Shown here one piece after another: positions 9,860 to 20,289 of a stretch of 64,000 nucleotides of DNA (position 1 is its first letter; every line of letters begins with the position of its first letter). The stretch comes from Hemerocallis citrina (Eukaryota; Streptophyta; Magnoliopsida; Asparagales; Asphodelaceae), in the NCBI GenBank assembly GCA_017893485.1, contig CM030362.1:182922175-182986174 (forward strand), in the 5' to 3' direction. The notes under the pieces are model-generated. The model saw only the letters and a list, made by a program, of their open reading frames with translations. It did no database searches and was not told where the DNA came from. A program made the position numbers and the translations under genes.

Positions 9860-10720
9860 ATATCCAAGCCCGACCTTAACCAGAAACCTCGGATCATGCC
9901 ACATAGCTTGGCGTTCGAATCCGAGCTACCGGGGCACCGACCTCCGTATTGGGAAAAAACAACTTCCTCATCATGATTCGCGCCTGATCACAATCAAACG
10001 ACTCAGATTTCGCCACGTCCACAAAACGACAAGATCACGTTTTCTCGTGATCTGAGCCTCGCGCATCGTGATTCAAGCCTGATGGACGTCCTAGATCTCG
10101 CCACGTAGCTCGGCAGCCCTCAACGCACCGAGGTGCCAAGGAGCCGATGTGCCCATTTGGAGAAAGACGCCCCCGAGCTACGGCGTCGAACTACCGAGCT
10201 ACTGTTCCGAGTTACCGGGGCACCGACCTCCGTATTGGGGAAAAAGACGCCTCCGAACTCCTTGGACCGTCAGATCGCCCAGATTTTTGTGCAGCAGCTG
10301 ATGGATGGCTCAAATTTTGCCACGCCCACAAAATGACAAAATCACTACCGAGCCACCAAGGTGTACCGAGGAGCCAATGTGCCCATTCGGAGAAAGACGC
10401 CCCCGAGCTACGGCATCGAGCTACCGAGCTACTGTGCCGAGCTACCGGAGCACCGACCTCCGTATTGGGGGAAAAATACCTCCGAGCTCCTTGGACCATC
10501 AAATCGCTCAAATTTTCGTGCAGTGGCTGATGGATGGCTCAAATTTAGCCACATCCACAAAACGACAAAATCACGTTTTCTCGTGATTTGAGCCCACAAA
10601 ACGACAAAATCACTACCGAGCTACCGAGGCTCCGAGCTACTAGGCCGAGCCACCGGGGCACCGACCTCCGTATTGGGGAAAAATGCCTCCGAGCTACTGA
10701 AGTCGTTATATCGCTCAAAT
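9860..10720 (+). repeat. Promoter-proximal tandem repeats of Tat-1 (~231 bp period)
   Basis: Imperfect tandem units recognisable by caccgacctccgtattggg (near 9934, 10218, 10450 and 10658) with a period near 231 bp where intact. Each unit includes the core ccacaaaacgacaa...atcac that recurs in Tat-2 and Tat-3. The long overlapping frames in this stretch come from the repeats and are not genes. Confidence 0.75.
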
Positions 10721-10739
10721 ATTCACACCCAAGGCTGAT

Positions 10740-11174
10740 GGACGATCCAGATCGCTTCACGTCATAATTAGGACATTAAAATTATATTTTATTTATTAAT
10801 TCAAATTATTTATTTAAAAATTGCGGGAAAATGATTAAAATTCAGGAAAATTAATTAAAAATTCTAAAAAATAATTATAAATTCGGAAAAATATTTTTGA
10901 GCACCCGGATAAATAATTATTGGCTAGAATAATTAATTAGTGCTCCCGAAAAACAAATCATCACTTTGCAAAATTGAATAAATAGTTCGAAAAAATAATA
11001 TAAATTGGAAAAATTGCCAAAAATCCAGAAGAGCTACCAACTCAGAAAAACATCATCATGCCTTGTGTAAGATCCGAAATCCCTCATTTGAACTCCGATA
11101 CAACCCCGCAAGCCATTAAATCAGTAAAACTACTCAAAGGCTGACCAAGCTCAATCTTCGAGAGTGGGGGGCTC
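10740..11174 (+). other. AT-rich 3' untranslated segment and polypurine tract of Tat-1
   Basis: A low-complexity AT-rich stretch with aattaattaaaa motifs, then a segment shared with Tat-2 (38540-38934) and Tat-3 (53750-54170). It ends in gagtggggggctcg, the polypurine tract abutting the LTR. There is no coding sequence. Confidence 0.75.
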
Positions 11175-11748
11175 GTGATATGGCTAAAAATAGGTTTAAA
11201 TCGGAACTGTTCATATTAGGGTACGAATCTTAGGACCAGCGGGGGCAAAATGGTAATTTCACCTACAAACGGGTCTTAAATGGGAATTGGGTCTCTCTTC
11301 AAAGCTCAATAACCCATGAACGGATCCGTCTTACTGGGTACGGGTCCCAACTCGTAGGAAACCCACTCAAACTGGATAGGAAAGGATTCAGATTCATGAT
11401 TATCCTCAAACAGTGGTTTTAACCACTTCTATCCATCTACATCGGGAAGTAGGAATTTGATCTTATCCCGAAACTGACTCCTAAGACGGCTATAAATACC
11501 CCTCTCCCCCCACTGTTACCAGGTAATCAATCTTTTGCCAATTAAAGCTCTTTCATAATCATTCAGATTACTGACAAGAGCATCAGAGGGTGCGTCGCCG
11601 GAATCAACCCCGGTGTCTCGCACTTTTTGCAGGTTAACGGCGAAAGGATCTCGGTCAAACTCCGATGAAGTTGTTCAGGTTGACTATTCACCTTCCCTCG
11701 AATCCATAAATCTATCTGTTTGCACCCACACCGATTTCAGAGGCAACA
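11175..11748 (+). repeat. 3' LTR of Tat-1
   Basis: 574 bp from tgatatggctaaaaa to gaggcaaca. It matches the LTRs of Tat-2 and Tat-3, including TATA-like gctataaatacccc near 11490 and the shared block ggtgtctcgcactttttgca. The base after its CA is the start of interrupted TR-GAG LTR sequence. Confidence 0.9.
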
Positions 11749-12113
11749 GCTGCCGACTACACCCTATCCGCAATCCCGGTAAACTCTTTCCACTTCTCAA
11801 ATATTTGTGTTACTGCTATATCATCTTAATAATATTATTTGATTTATCTGTCGTCCACAAATCATGAAAGTAAGTGTTTTTACTTGCCTATTAGAGTACA
11901 AATCATTATTGCCTATTTTACTTGCTAAGAACGCTTAGATATATAATTATTGATTGTTAAGATTGAATCTTTAATTCGGCTTGTTAAACTATTTTATATC
12001 TTGAAAATCCATCAAACCAATTAACTGTTTCTAACTTAATCTGCATTATTTGTTGGTAAACTTACTCTTTTAACACTCTTGAAAATTCTCTATTTAGGAT
12101 TACGTTTATATCA
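11749..12113 (+). repeat. 5' LTR of TR-GAG copy 3, 3' half only
   Basis: Aligns with the last ~360 bp of the 3' LTR (from the accctatc...ggtaaactc block to the terminal atca). The missing left part begins exactly at the Tat-1 LTR end. Confidence 0.85.
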
Positions 12114-12116
12114 TTT

Positions 12117-12128
12117 TGGTATCAGAGC
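12117..12128 (+). other. Primer binding site of TR-GAG copy 3
   Basis: TGGTATCAGAGC three bases after the LTR end, the initiator Met-tRNA site shared by all TR-GAG copies. Confidence 0.9.
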
Positions 12129-12300
12129 GAAGGTTTTAAAAAAAAAACTCAGTTCTTGCATCATTTAGTTATAATTTTTTTACATTCATTTAAGATCGTT
12201 TTATAGTCATTTATTTTTCTTTCTTTCTTTCTTTTAGACTATTTCATGTATTAAAAAAAAACCTTAGGTGCACTTAGGACACGTTTTCCCAAATTTCAGC

Positions 12301-13164
12301 CAGTGTTCTAAAAAGCGGCCTAGGTGGCCACCTAGGCACTAGGCGGGCCCTCCAACGCCTCGCCTAGGCGGCCGCCTAGGCACTAGGCGGCCCTCCAACG
12401 CCTCGCCTAGGGGCTAGGCATTTAAAAAAATCAGTTAATGGTTCTAGGAGGTTAAAAGCGGGTCTATGCGACACGTAATCGGTGTAAGTGGGTCTAGGCG
12501 GGCTAGACCCGCTTAGGACTTAATTATTAAAAAAAAAAGGGACCTGACGTATTCCAACCCGACCCGCTCTAATACACTCAAACCCCTAAAACTTCTTTAT
12601 CTCCTCTAAATCCCCCGTAAAAAAAATCCCAAATCAATTCTATTCTCTAAATCCCTAATTCATCTTCTCTAAAACCCCCAAATCACCTCCTCCGCCTCCC
12701 TTCTCGCAATCGGAGGCTCACAGCTCGCAACGCGCTTCAATTTCGACCTCCTACGCCTCCCTCCTCGCAGTCGTCAACACAACCTCCTCCGCCTCCCTCC
12801 TCGCAATCGCAACTCTCACTCACTTTGTCACTCAGTCGTCAAAACCTCCTCCTCCACCACCCTCTTTGCAGTCACAGCTTGCTTCAACTTCAACCGACGT
12901 CAACAGAACCTCTTTCTCCTCTTTCAAACTTCTCCTGACGCAACCTCTTTCTCCTCTTTCAAACTTCTCCTGACGCAACCCTCCCCTAACCCCCGACTCA
13001 AGCCTCCCGCTTCCCCACACTGATTGCTCCTTGGACTGGAACAGGCGAACAGGTAATCTCCACTACTGATCTTCGTCATAGATTAATACTAGTCTAGCTC
13101 ATCCGGCAATTGCAAGGAGAAATATCAAAAGTAAGAATTGGTAACAACAAAACAAAACAAAATG

Positions 13165-13201
<37 letters not shown>

Positions 13202-13298
13202 CCGCCTAGTGCCTAGCCGCTTAAGCTCCGCTTACAAGGCCTAGGCGCTAGGTACCCATCGGTCGCCCGACTACTACCTAGCGACTTTTAGAACATTA
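12301..13298. mobile_element. Non-autonomous hAT-type transposon (998 bp)
   Basis: Ends are inverted repeats: CAGTGTTCTAAAA at the left and, inverted, TAATGTTCTAAAA at the right. An exact 8-bp TSD atttcagc flanks it (12293-12300 and 13299-13306). An 8-bp TSD and a YA(G/A)TG terminus are hAT features. Near both ends are CCTAGGCG-type subterminal motifs. Inside are a perfect 35-bp tandem duplication (12907-12976) and a (TA)n tract at 13167-13201. No transposase frame exists. Removing it joins the TR-GAG leader cleanly, which proves it is an insertion. Confidence 0.9.
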
Positions 13299-13338
13299 AT
13301 TTCAGCAAACACACGTCCCCACAATCCACCGTTGGTTA

Positions 13339-15250
13339 ATGTGTCTTCGCAGCACCATCATAAATCCCGAAGAGCCTTTCTTGTCCTTTCAAAACCACCC
13401 ATTTACGAACCATAGAATTTAGCAAGCCCCTCCTCGCACTGAAATGGACAACTCAAATATTTTCACTACCCTCGCTGCCATTCGAGTAATTCTTGTCAAT
13501 ATCAATCAGAGCCTTGAGAAAGTGGAATTGAATCAAAATATTGTCCCTAAGCTTCATCGTCAAATCCTTCAAGGAAATGATCGTGACAACCGACGTCAAG
13601 ATCGTGACCCTGACGAACAATACAAGATGAACGTTAAGACTGACGTTTCCCACTTTGAAGGCCGTATGGAATCTTAAACTTATCTCGATTGGATCTGTAC
13701 CATGGACCACTACTTCGTGTGGTTCGACATGAGCAAAGCCTTGAAGGTCAAATTTGTCACGATGAAATTGACCGAAAAATCTCAACAATACTGGACCAAT
13801 CTTGAACATGCCCACATCGACCGAGGCCTGGCACCATATCCACTTGGGAAGCCATGAAAGAGAAGCTCACTGAGAGATATGTGTCGTTATCGTTCCACAC
13901 CCGATTGCTTGATTTGTGGAACCAACTTTATCAAGGAAGCAAATCCACCCAAGAGTATGTTGATAAGTTTGACGACTTCTTTATTCGGTGCAATGCCTTA
14001 GGTAAAGAGAGCGAAGAATAAACTCTCTCTAGGTTCAGAGCTGGATTACGAACCGATATTAGAAACGAACTAATTCATAAAAATGTTGACTCATTGACAG
14101 TAGCTTATGCCATTGTCCTCGATATGAATTCCCTTAAATCAAGTTTTCCCTACAAGTCTAGCGATTCGAGAGATCATTCCTCTAGAATGACCTCTACTGA
14201 GCCCTCTACGCCTGAGCCCTCCACTTCTCAGTACCCCAATAAATCTTACCCAATCCAGCCTACTTCAAATTTCTATCCACCTAGAGTTGACAACACAAGT
14301 AAGAACACTGAAAGAAACTGCTCTTAGATTGATCCTCTCACTAAGTGCTATAAAGAATACGGCCATGTTGCCGACAACTGTCCTAGCCCCAGTAGAATCA
14401 ACATTGTTAAAGGTACCGTTGTCATTACTGATGAGTCTGACAATGAGTTTACCTATGAATCTCATGTACGTGATGACTTCGGTGAAGAAGAGGATGACCA
14501 TCCTCTCCATGTATTTGGTCGATCCAATCACCTCCATTGAATGTATCTGAGTCACTCATTCCTTTCCAAGTCACTTGGCAGCTTATAAATTTTATCCATG
14601 CATTAGTACATCATAGAGTCTCAGAGTCTGCATCCACATTTACATTCCTCATTCATGATTTGCATAGAAAAATTTTCAAAGAAATTAATGAGAATAATTT
14701 TAACTACAAGTTAATAGCAAATATTAGAAGAAAATTTAAAACTCTTGATGTTGGTGACGAAGTGATGGTTCGGATTCGTCCGGAACGGTTTTCAGCTAGA
14801 TCCATTAAGCAATTGAATGCACGTGCTGCAGGCCCAATTAAAATTCTGCATAAAATCAATAATAATGCCTATATCGTTGACCTTCCTGAAGGTTTTAGCA
14901 TAAGTAAGACTTTCAATATTGATGATCGAGTACTCTATGAAGGCTCAAAATTTGCCCAAAAAATTTTCTTATAAATAAGCCTACCCTGCAGCCTAATGGT
15001 GAGATTCCCACATTTCTCCCTTTACCTGATACCACTTACCCACCGATAGACAAATTGAATAATATTTTAGATGATTAGCTTTACTAGTACAGATTGTGGT
15101 ATTCATAGGTATTTGGTGAGATTGATGAACAAGCTGAAGTCGGAGGACACTTGGATTGATCGTGAAAAGCTCCAACACTTGAATCCAGATCTTTTGGAGT
15201 ACTATGACATGATCACTGATTTTGACTCGACTGGATCGAGCTTTCGGACA
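13339..15250 (+). pseudogene. gag/integrase-tail pseudogene of TR-GAG copy 3
   Basis: A decayed homologue of the 593-residue TR-GAG protein. It starts MCLRSTIINPEEPFLSF and soon meets a stop; frame breaks follow near 13676, 13830 and 14326. The zinc knuckle at ~14345 has lost its second cysteine (CYKEYGHVADNC). The integrase tail is readable at 14537-14974 (GDEVMVRIRPERFSA, SISKTFNIDDRVLYEG), followed by a chromodomain remnant (HRYLVRLMNKLKSEDTWID) up to the purine tract. The gag-to-tail junction is the same as in copy 2, so both descend from one deletion event. Confidence 0.85.
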
Positions 15251-15261
15251 ACCGGAGAGAA

Positions 15262-16796
15262 TGATGAGAACATCAGTTCTGTTTTGTTTTATTTTGAGAT
15301 TTAGCCATATGTAGTCATTTTGGAATTTGCACCATTTATTTTATGCATTATAATATTTTAAAGATTTGTATTGAGATTTTTTTGCCTATATATAGGCCTT
15401 GAGAATAATGAAAAAATATGTTATTATTGATTTAACAATTTATTGTGTTGAGTTATTGCTCTTCATCTCTTTTTTGTGTGAGATAACTGAAAGAATTATT
15501 AGGATTTGTGAGAAATTCTAATAAAGTATTAGGGTTTATGATAAACTCTAAAACTACACCCAAATCCCCAAATTAAAAATCCTAACCCTAATTAATTAAA
15601 CCCTAATCTAATATTCTCTCTCCTCTTCATCTTCTTCCTTTTCACTGTTTCCAAACCCAAAACCCTAATTCTCCTCCTTCCCATCCCGACCTCACCCCGC
15701 TGTCGCCTCGACTCTGAACCCACCACCACAACCGCACCCTCACCCTGCTATCACTGTCATCCCGCTCTAAACCCCCAACACCCCGACACCCACTCGCCCC
15801 TCTCTCCCTCAGTCGACCACCACGAGCACCTTCTCATCGCCGTTGTCGCAGGGCCGACCCAGGCCTGATGCAAGTGAAACATTTGCATTAGGCCCAAAAA
15901 AAACTGTATATGTGGGGGGCCCCCGTTTTCAGAAAAGAAAAAAAAATTGGAAATGTGTATATGTGGGGTATATGTGAAAAAAAATCTAATACATGAGGGG
16001 GTCCCCGTTTTCAGAAAAAAAAAGAAAAAAAATGGAAATGTGTATGTGGGGTACATGTGAAAAAAAATTCTAATACACGAATCGATTTATTTTTTTTTAT
16101 TTTTTTTTGGGTATATGTAGGGCCCCTTTTTGAGAGTTTGCTTCAGGCCCCCAAAATCCTAGTGCCGGCCCTGCATTGTCGACCCCTCCCTTCTCGCCGT
16201 CGTCGAAAAACCCCCTTTGTCGTCGACCAGCACCTCTGAACCCAACCTCCGCTTCATAGTCTCAACTTCCCCAATTCCTACGACCACTGTCAAACCGTCC
16301 CCGACGCTCCGCCATCGCTGCCCTTATTCTTGTCCCGTCGACTTCCTAGCGGCTCCTTCTTGCCGGTCGGCCCTGCCACCATCGCAACCAGTCGCGGCAT
16401 CCCCTCGTCGCCTTACCGCAGCCACCTTCGTTGTCGACCACACCCTATCTGCAACCCCGGTAAACTCTTACCACTTCTCAAATATTTGTGTTAATGCTTT
16501 ATCATCTTTATAATATTATTTGATTAATCTATCGTCCACAAATATTGTGAGTGTTTTTACTTGCTTATTAGAGTACAAATCATTATTGCCTATTTTACTT
16601 GCTAAGAACGCTTAGGTATATAATTATTAATTGTTAAGATTGAATCTTTAATTGGGCTTGTTAAACTATTTCATATCTTGAAAATCCATCAAACCAATTA
16701 ACTGTTTTAATTTCTAACTTAATCTGCGTTACTTATTGGTATACTTACTCTTTTAACACTTTTGAAAATTCTCTATTTAGGGTTAAGTTTACATCA
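15262..16796 (+). repeat. 3' LTR of TR-GAG copy 3
   Basis: From tgatgagaacat to gtttacatca. About 1200 bp once the 325-bp hAT MITE and its TSD are removed. It contains cctatatatagg (TATA-like) near 15386 and a GC-rich segment like that in copy 1. Confidence 0.85.
15849..16173. mobile_element. hAT-type MITE (325 bp)
   Basis: Terminal inverted repeats CAGGGCCGAC at the left and, inverted, CAGGGCCGGC at the right. The flanking 8-bp TSD has one mismatch: cgttgtcg at 15841-15848 and cattgtcg at 16174-16181. The interior is low complexity with two copies of a gtggggg...ccccgttttcagaaaa block. There is no coding capacity. The CAGGGCCGGC terminus is typical of plant hAT MITEs. Confidence 0.85.
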
Positions 16797-16892
16797 TATA
16801 CACTCAAAATCAATTGAAACATCTCTTTCACCTATCATGATGATCTAGTGGAGGTAAAGAGGGTTCAATTAATACATTATCTATCCAAACTA

Positions 16893-17555
16893 GGGTTTTT
16901 AGCACATATACCCCTAACAAATATGCTATCACATATACCCTTCAAAAATGTGTATTGTTTCACATTTTCCCCTATGTGAGTCTCATTTCATATTTATCCC
17001 TCTAATAGATTTTCCTAACTTAACCCTGGTTTAACCCTTACCACATGCCAAAAATGACAAATTTGCTCTTATTTCTTAGAAGAAAAAAAAAATTAGGTCA
17101 AGATTAATGGCAAATTTGGGAGAAGAAACGTGAGGAACAATATAAAGTTACAAAGATACAATACAAAGTTACAACGAATAATTCATCCATTTCTTGAGAA
17201 TAAAGGAAATTTTGGGAAGAGTTGATGGGTTTTGGTTGGGTTTATAACATGACAGGTTTACAAGAAGAAAATAGATGAGTTTAAAATGATATAAAAGAGG
17301 GTATTTTAGTTATTTTCTATCAAGTCCATCATAGAAAAGTGGATATTCTCTACTCTTTTGATGTATTTTTTATGTCTTTTGTTTAGAGGTGTAACAAATA
17401 GGTGAAATACACTTTGTTAGGGATAAATGCGCAGATATACATTTGTGATGGGTAAACTAACAGATCGGGCATTCGGGCCAAATGTGAAAATACCCATTTG
17501 TGAGGGGTATATATGATATTCACATATTTGTTAAGGGCATAGTCACTAAAAACCC
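16893..17555. mobile_element. Mutator-type MITE (663 bp)
   Basis: Long terminal inverted repeats beginning GGGTTTTTAG with a second shared block around taacaaatatg. The flanking 9-bp TSD has one mismatch (tccaaacta at 16884-16892 and tccaaatta at 17556-17564). A 9-bp TSD and G-starting termini indicate the Mutator superfamily. There is no transposase. It lies in the intron after fimbrin exon 5. Confidence 0.8.
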
Positions 17556-17742
17556 TCCAAATTATTTCTTTTAAGTTCTAAGTCAACATTTTTCACTTTA
17601 GAGGAATCACAAAGAAGACATTTTAGGAGATAAAGAGGCAAAGATTATCCGTGCATAACATATAAAAGTATGTGGACGATGCAGAATGAAAAAGTTTTCA
17701 AATATAAACAAAATATAATATGACTTAAATCAATAAACAAAC

Positions 17743-19405
17743 CTTCACATCTGAGGAGAAATTTGTCACAGTTCTCTTGAAGCTACCTTTCTTCAGCTGA
17801 AAGTTCATCCAACGAAGCAAAATCTTGTCTGGTGGTAGGCTCATTAGCTCCTCAACATCCTGTAACCCCAAAATAATTCAGTAATTATGCACACGGGATG
17901 CTCCCTTCTTAGAAACGTAACTATGAAATCATGCAAATTTTATGGAGGACAAATTATGACTAGCAAATAGTTAATATAACCCACCTTGCTATCACCAACC
18001 AACTCGACTAGCTGTGGAGTCTTCTTCAGGTTAACATCTGCCAGAAGTTGAATCTAAAAGTAGCATTATAATGACAGTAGTTGTCAACCAAAAAGGCAAA
18101 CTTTTAAATATATGTAGGGTAATAACTGCTTCATAAACATACCTTAATAATTTGCGATATCAACCCAAGCACAAGATGAGGCTGAAAATTTGATAAAGAC
18201 ATTTACATTAGTCGTTTGATTATGAATTTCATTAACTATCAGTAGCTTGCAAATTAATCTATTCACGAAAAACAGTTTTCATATACTACAGTAATTAAGC
18301 AGCACGTCACTACATAAATCAATAAATTAGATTGCGGTCAGTTGTTTAATAGAATATAAGTAGGAAAACTCCTTGCCATTACACCACCAAAACCCCGAAG
18401 TTATGGTGAGTGTCACAGGAACTACTATTTTAATACAACCCTACAGTTTGTTTGCACTTTTTGTGGGCAGTAATATATATTGTATGGGAATTTGATCGAA
18501 GGTGGATGACTCTTATACAATGTGAAACACTCTACCACTGCACCTCCACCAGAACTCTGAAGTTATATTGTAACAAAAGAAAAAGAAAAAGAAAAAAAAG
18601 AAAAAAAAACTAGGCATCTACAAAATCGAGAATTAGAAAGGGAAAAACAACTACTCACCCTCCCTTCCGCAAGATCCTGCGTCCCAATATTCACCACGGT
18701 ACACCCGATCGCCTTAGCTGAGTTCAAACACAGCTCATGATTCTCATTCTTCTCCCACGGATTCAACACGCTCTTCGTATTGATCGCTCTCTCATCAATG
18801 GTCCCCGGTGCCGCCACATTGATCAATTTACTTGGACCACCACAAAAGGAAACCCCCAAAAATTCATCAATCACCACCAACCCAAACAGAACAAACCAAA
18901 CCAAACCAAAACAAAACAAAACAAAACATGATCAAGAAAATCCATCTCACCACAAGAGCACCCCGCCCTTTGCAATCTCGAACAGATCATCCGTCCCCGG
19001 ATCAACCGGCAGGTACCTCTTCAAGAAGGCGTCCTCCCCTAAGTAGCTGTTAATGTGCGCCACGTAAGCAGCCTTCTCGGACTCGCTGATGGTATGCAAT
19101 AACAACGTCGTGGCCGCCTTCAAGAAGTCAGATGAGGATGAGGATGAGGATGAGGAGGATGTTGTCCTCTTGATGGACTTGAGGTGGACGCGGAGGAAGA
19201 GCTCGAAGTCGATGGGCTGGTTAGGATCTGGGAAGGCGGAGATGTCGGCATCGGAGATTTGGGAGGTGAGATCAGCGAGTTTGAGGTGTGGGGATTGGGA
19301 GGAGGTAAGGGTTTGGAACTGGGATTTGAGGTGGCGGAGTTCGACCTGGGTGAACTGGTTCTGGAGCCAGGGGTCGGACACGAGTACGCCGACAAACGTC
19401 GACAT
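17743..19405 (-). CDS. Fimbrin (actin-bundling protein), exons 1-5, 5' part of gene
   Basis: Fimbrins cross-link actin filaments through calponin-homology domains in the cytoplasm. Five exons join in frame with GT...AG introns: 19405-18951, 18830-18659, 18181-18143, 18053-17985 and 17859-17743, giving 284 codons from an ATG at 19405. Exon 1 reads [20 protein letters not shown] and an EF-hand-like head, then [18 protein letters not shown] at the start of the first calponin-homology domain. Exons 2-5 read [39 protein letters not shown] and [11 protein letters not shown]. Plant fimbrins have about 650-700 residues, so over half is missing. Exon 5 ends at a good donor, but no further exon appears before the transposon nest: either the gene was truncated or its next intron holds the nest. 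A run of ten serines in exon 1 is unusual. Confidence 0.9.
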
Positions 19406-19560
19406 TGTCGATCGATGGATGGATTTGGATATTGATATGGATATTTTCACACACACACACACAGAGAGAAGAAAGAGGGTGAGTTCTTACTTAAAGAGAG
19501 AGAGAGAGAGTGAGTGGGTGTGGGTGTAATGTAGCTGTAGAGGGGAGTACTTGGTAGGGT
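19406..19560 (-). promoter_or_regulatory. Fimbrin 5' leader with CT and GT microsatellites
   Basis: Upstream of the fimbrin ATG, the gene-sense strand has a (GT)n tract near 19449-19462 and a (CT)n tract near 19495-19512. Pyrimidine-rich leaders like this are common at plant transcription starts. I see no certain TATA box. Sequence to 19800 shows nothing further that I can assign. Confidence 0.45.
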
Positions 19561-19854
19561 TGTACTGTAGCTGCTGCTGCTTTTGGTGAAAGGGGAGGAG
19601 TGTCAGATTGGGAGATGGGCGAGTATAGGTTTCTATGCGGAAGAGATGAATATGAGGACACGCATCTTAAAAGAGCTGTGAAGTGTACTTTTAACCGATC
19701 TGGCGGTGCGGCGGGGACATCCGGACATCGCATGGACGGAGGAGGGGTGCTATGCGACTGGCGCGTAGGATTATTTTTCTTGGTTCAGGATTTGAATTAA
19801 GTGGAAGCCGTTAGTAAAGAAGGAATATTTAACAATCAAATTTAAAGTAAGATA

Positions 19855-20004
19855 ATCCGCTGCCAATTTTACTATATTTATCTTCATTATTTTAGGTGGT
19901 ACATTTCAATAGATGGGAAACAGAGAGCACCTAAGAGAACTCTTCAATAGAAATGTATCACCTAAGATAGTGAAGAAAATAGTAATAAAATTGGTAGTGG
20001 ATGA
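19855..20004. mobile_element. Foldback MITE-like element (~150 bp)
   Basis: Almost the whole segment folds on itself. The left arm (atccgctgccaattttac, then cttaggtg-type sequence) pairs with the right arm read in reverse. Arms are about 60 bp with a short loop around gagagcacctaag. I could not define a TSD with confidence, so the superfamily is open. Confidence 0.6.
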
Positions 20005-20289
20005 AGCATTACTTGGTTTTATCACTCAATGTTTGGCAAATCTTTGATGTAAATTCTTTTTATTATTCATGATAAAAAATGGTTAGTTCTTTTTATTAAG
20101 GGTATTAGTTTTTCAGTTCGATTTTAAAATGTAATATTACAGAAATATTTTTTTAAAAGTTAAATTGAAAAACAAAAATGGTGGAGAAGTAAGTACGTAG
20201 TTAACTTCTCTTCTTCATAGATCTAGAAAATCAATAAAGAGTTTCTCTCTCTAGAAAATGGTGAAGAAAGTTAACTTCTCTTCTTCATA

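Larger units (their letters stand above)
6114..11748 (+). mobile_element. Tat-1: 3' part of a Tat-clade Ty3/gypsy element
   Basis: The 3' third of a plus-strand Tat-type element. It contains the antisense gene cassette on the minus strand, a promoter-proximal repeat array, an AT-rich terminal segment, a polypurine tract and the 3' LTR. The order is identical to the complete Tat-2. Pol and the 5' LTR are outside the window or were displaced by TR-GAG insertions. Its 3' LTR joins straight into the middle of the TR-GAG copy 3 LTR, which shows Tat-1 inserted there. Confidence 0.88.
11749..16796 (+). mobile_element. TR-GAG retrotransposon copy 3 (oldest, heavily interrupted)
   Basis: A plus-strand copy of the TR-GAG family: truncated 5' LTR, Met-tRNA primer site, leader, decayed gag/integrase-tail pseudogene, purine tract and 3' LTR. 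Two hAT-type MITEs are inserted (12301-13298 in the leader and 15849-16173 in the 3' LTR). The 5' half of its 5' LTR was displaced by Tat-1. It has more stops and divergence than copy 2, so it is the oldest layer of the nest. The TSD cannot be checked because the left end is outside. Confidence 0.87.

Noticed and set aside
10147..10760. Several 60-127-codon frames on both strands
   Set aside because: They arise from the tandem repeat units of Tat-1; the same phrases recur with the repeat period.
19089..19529. 146-codon plus-strand frame
   Set aside because: Shadow of fimbrin exon 1 on the opposite strand.
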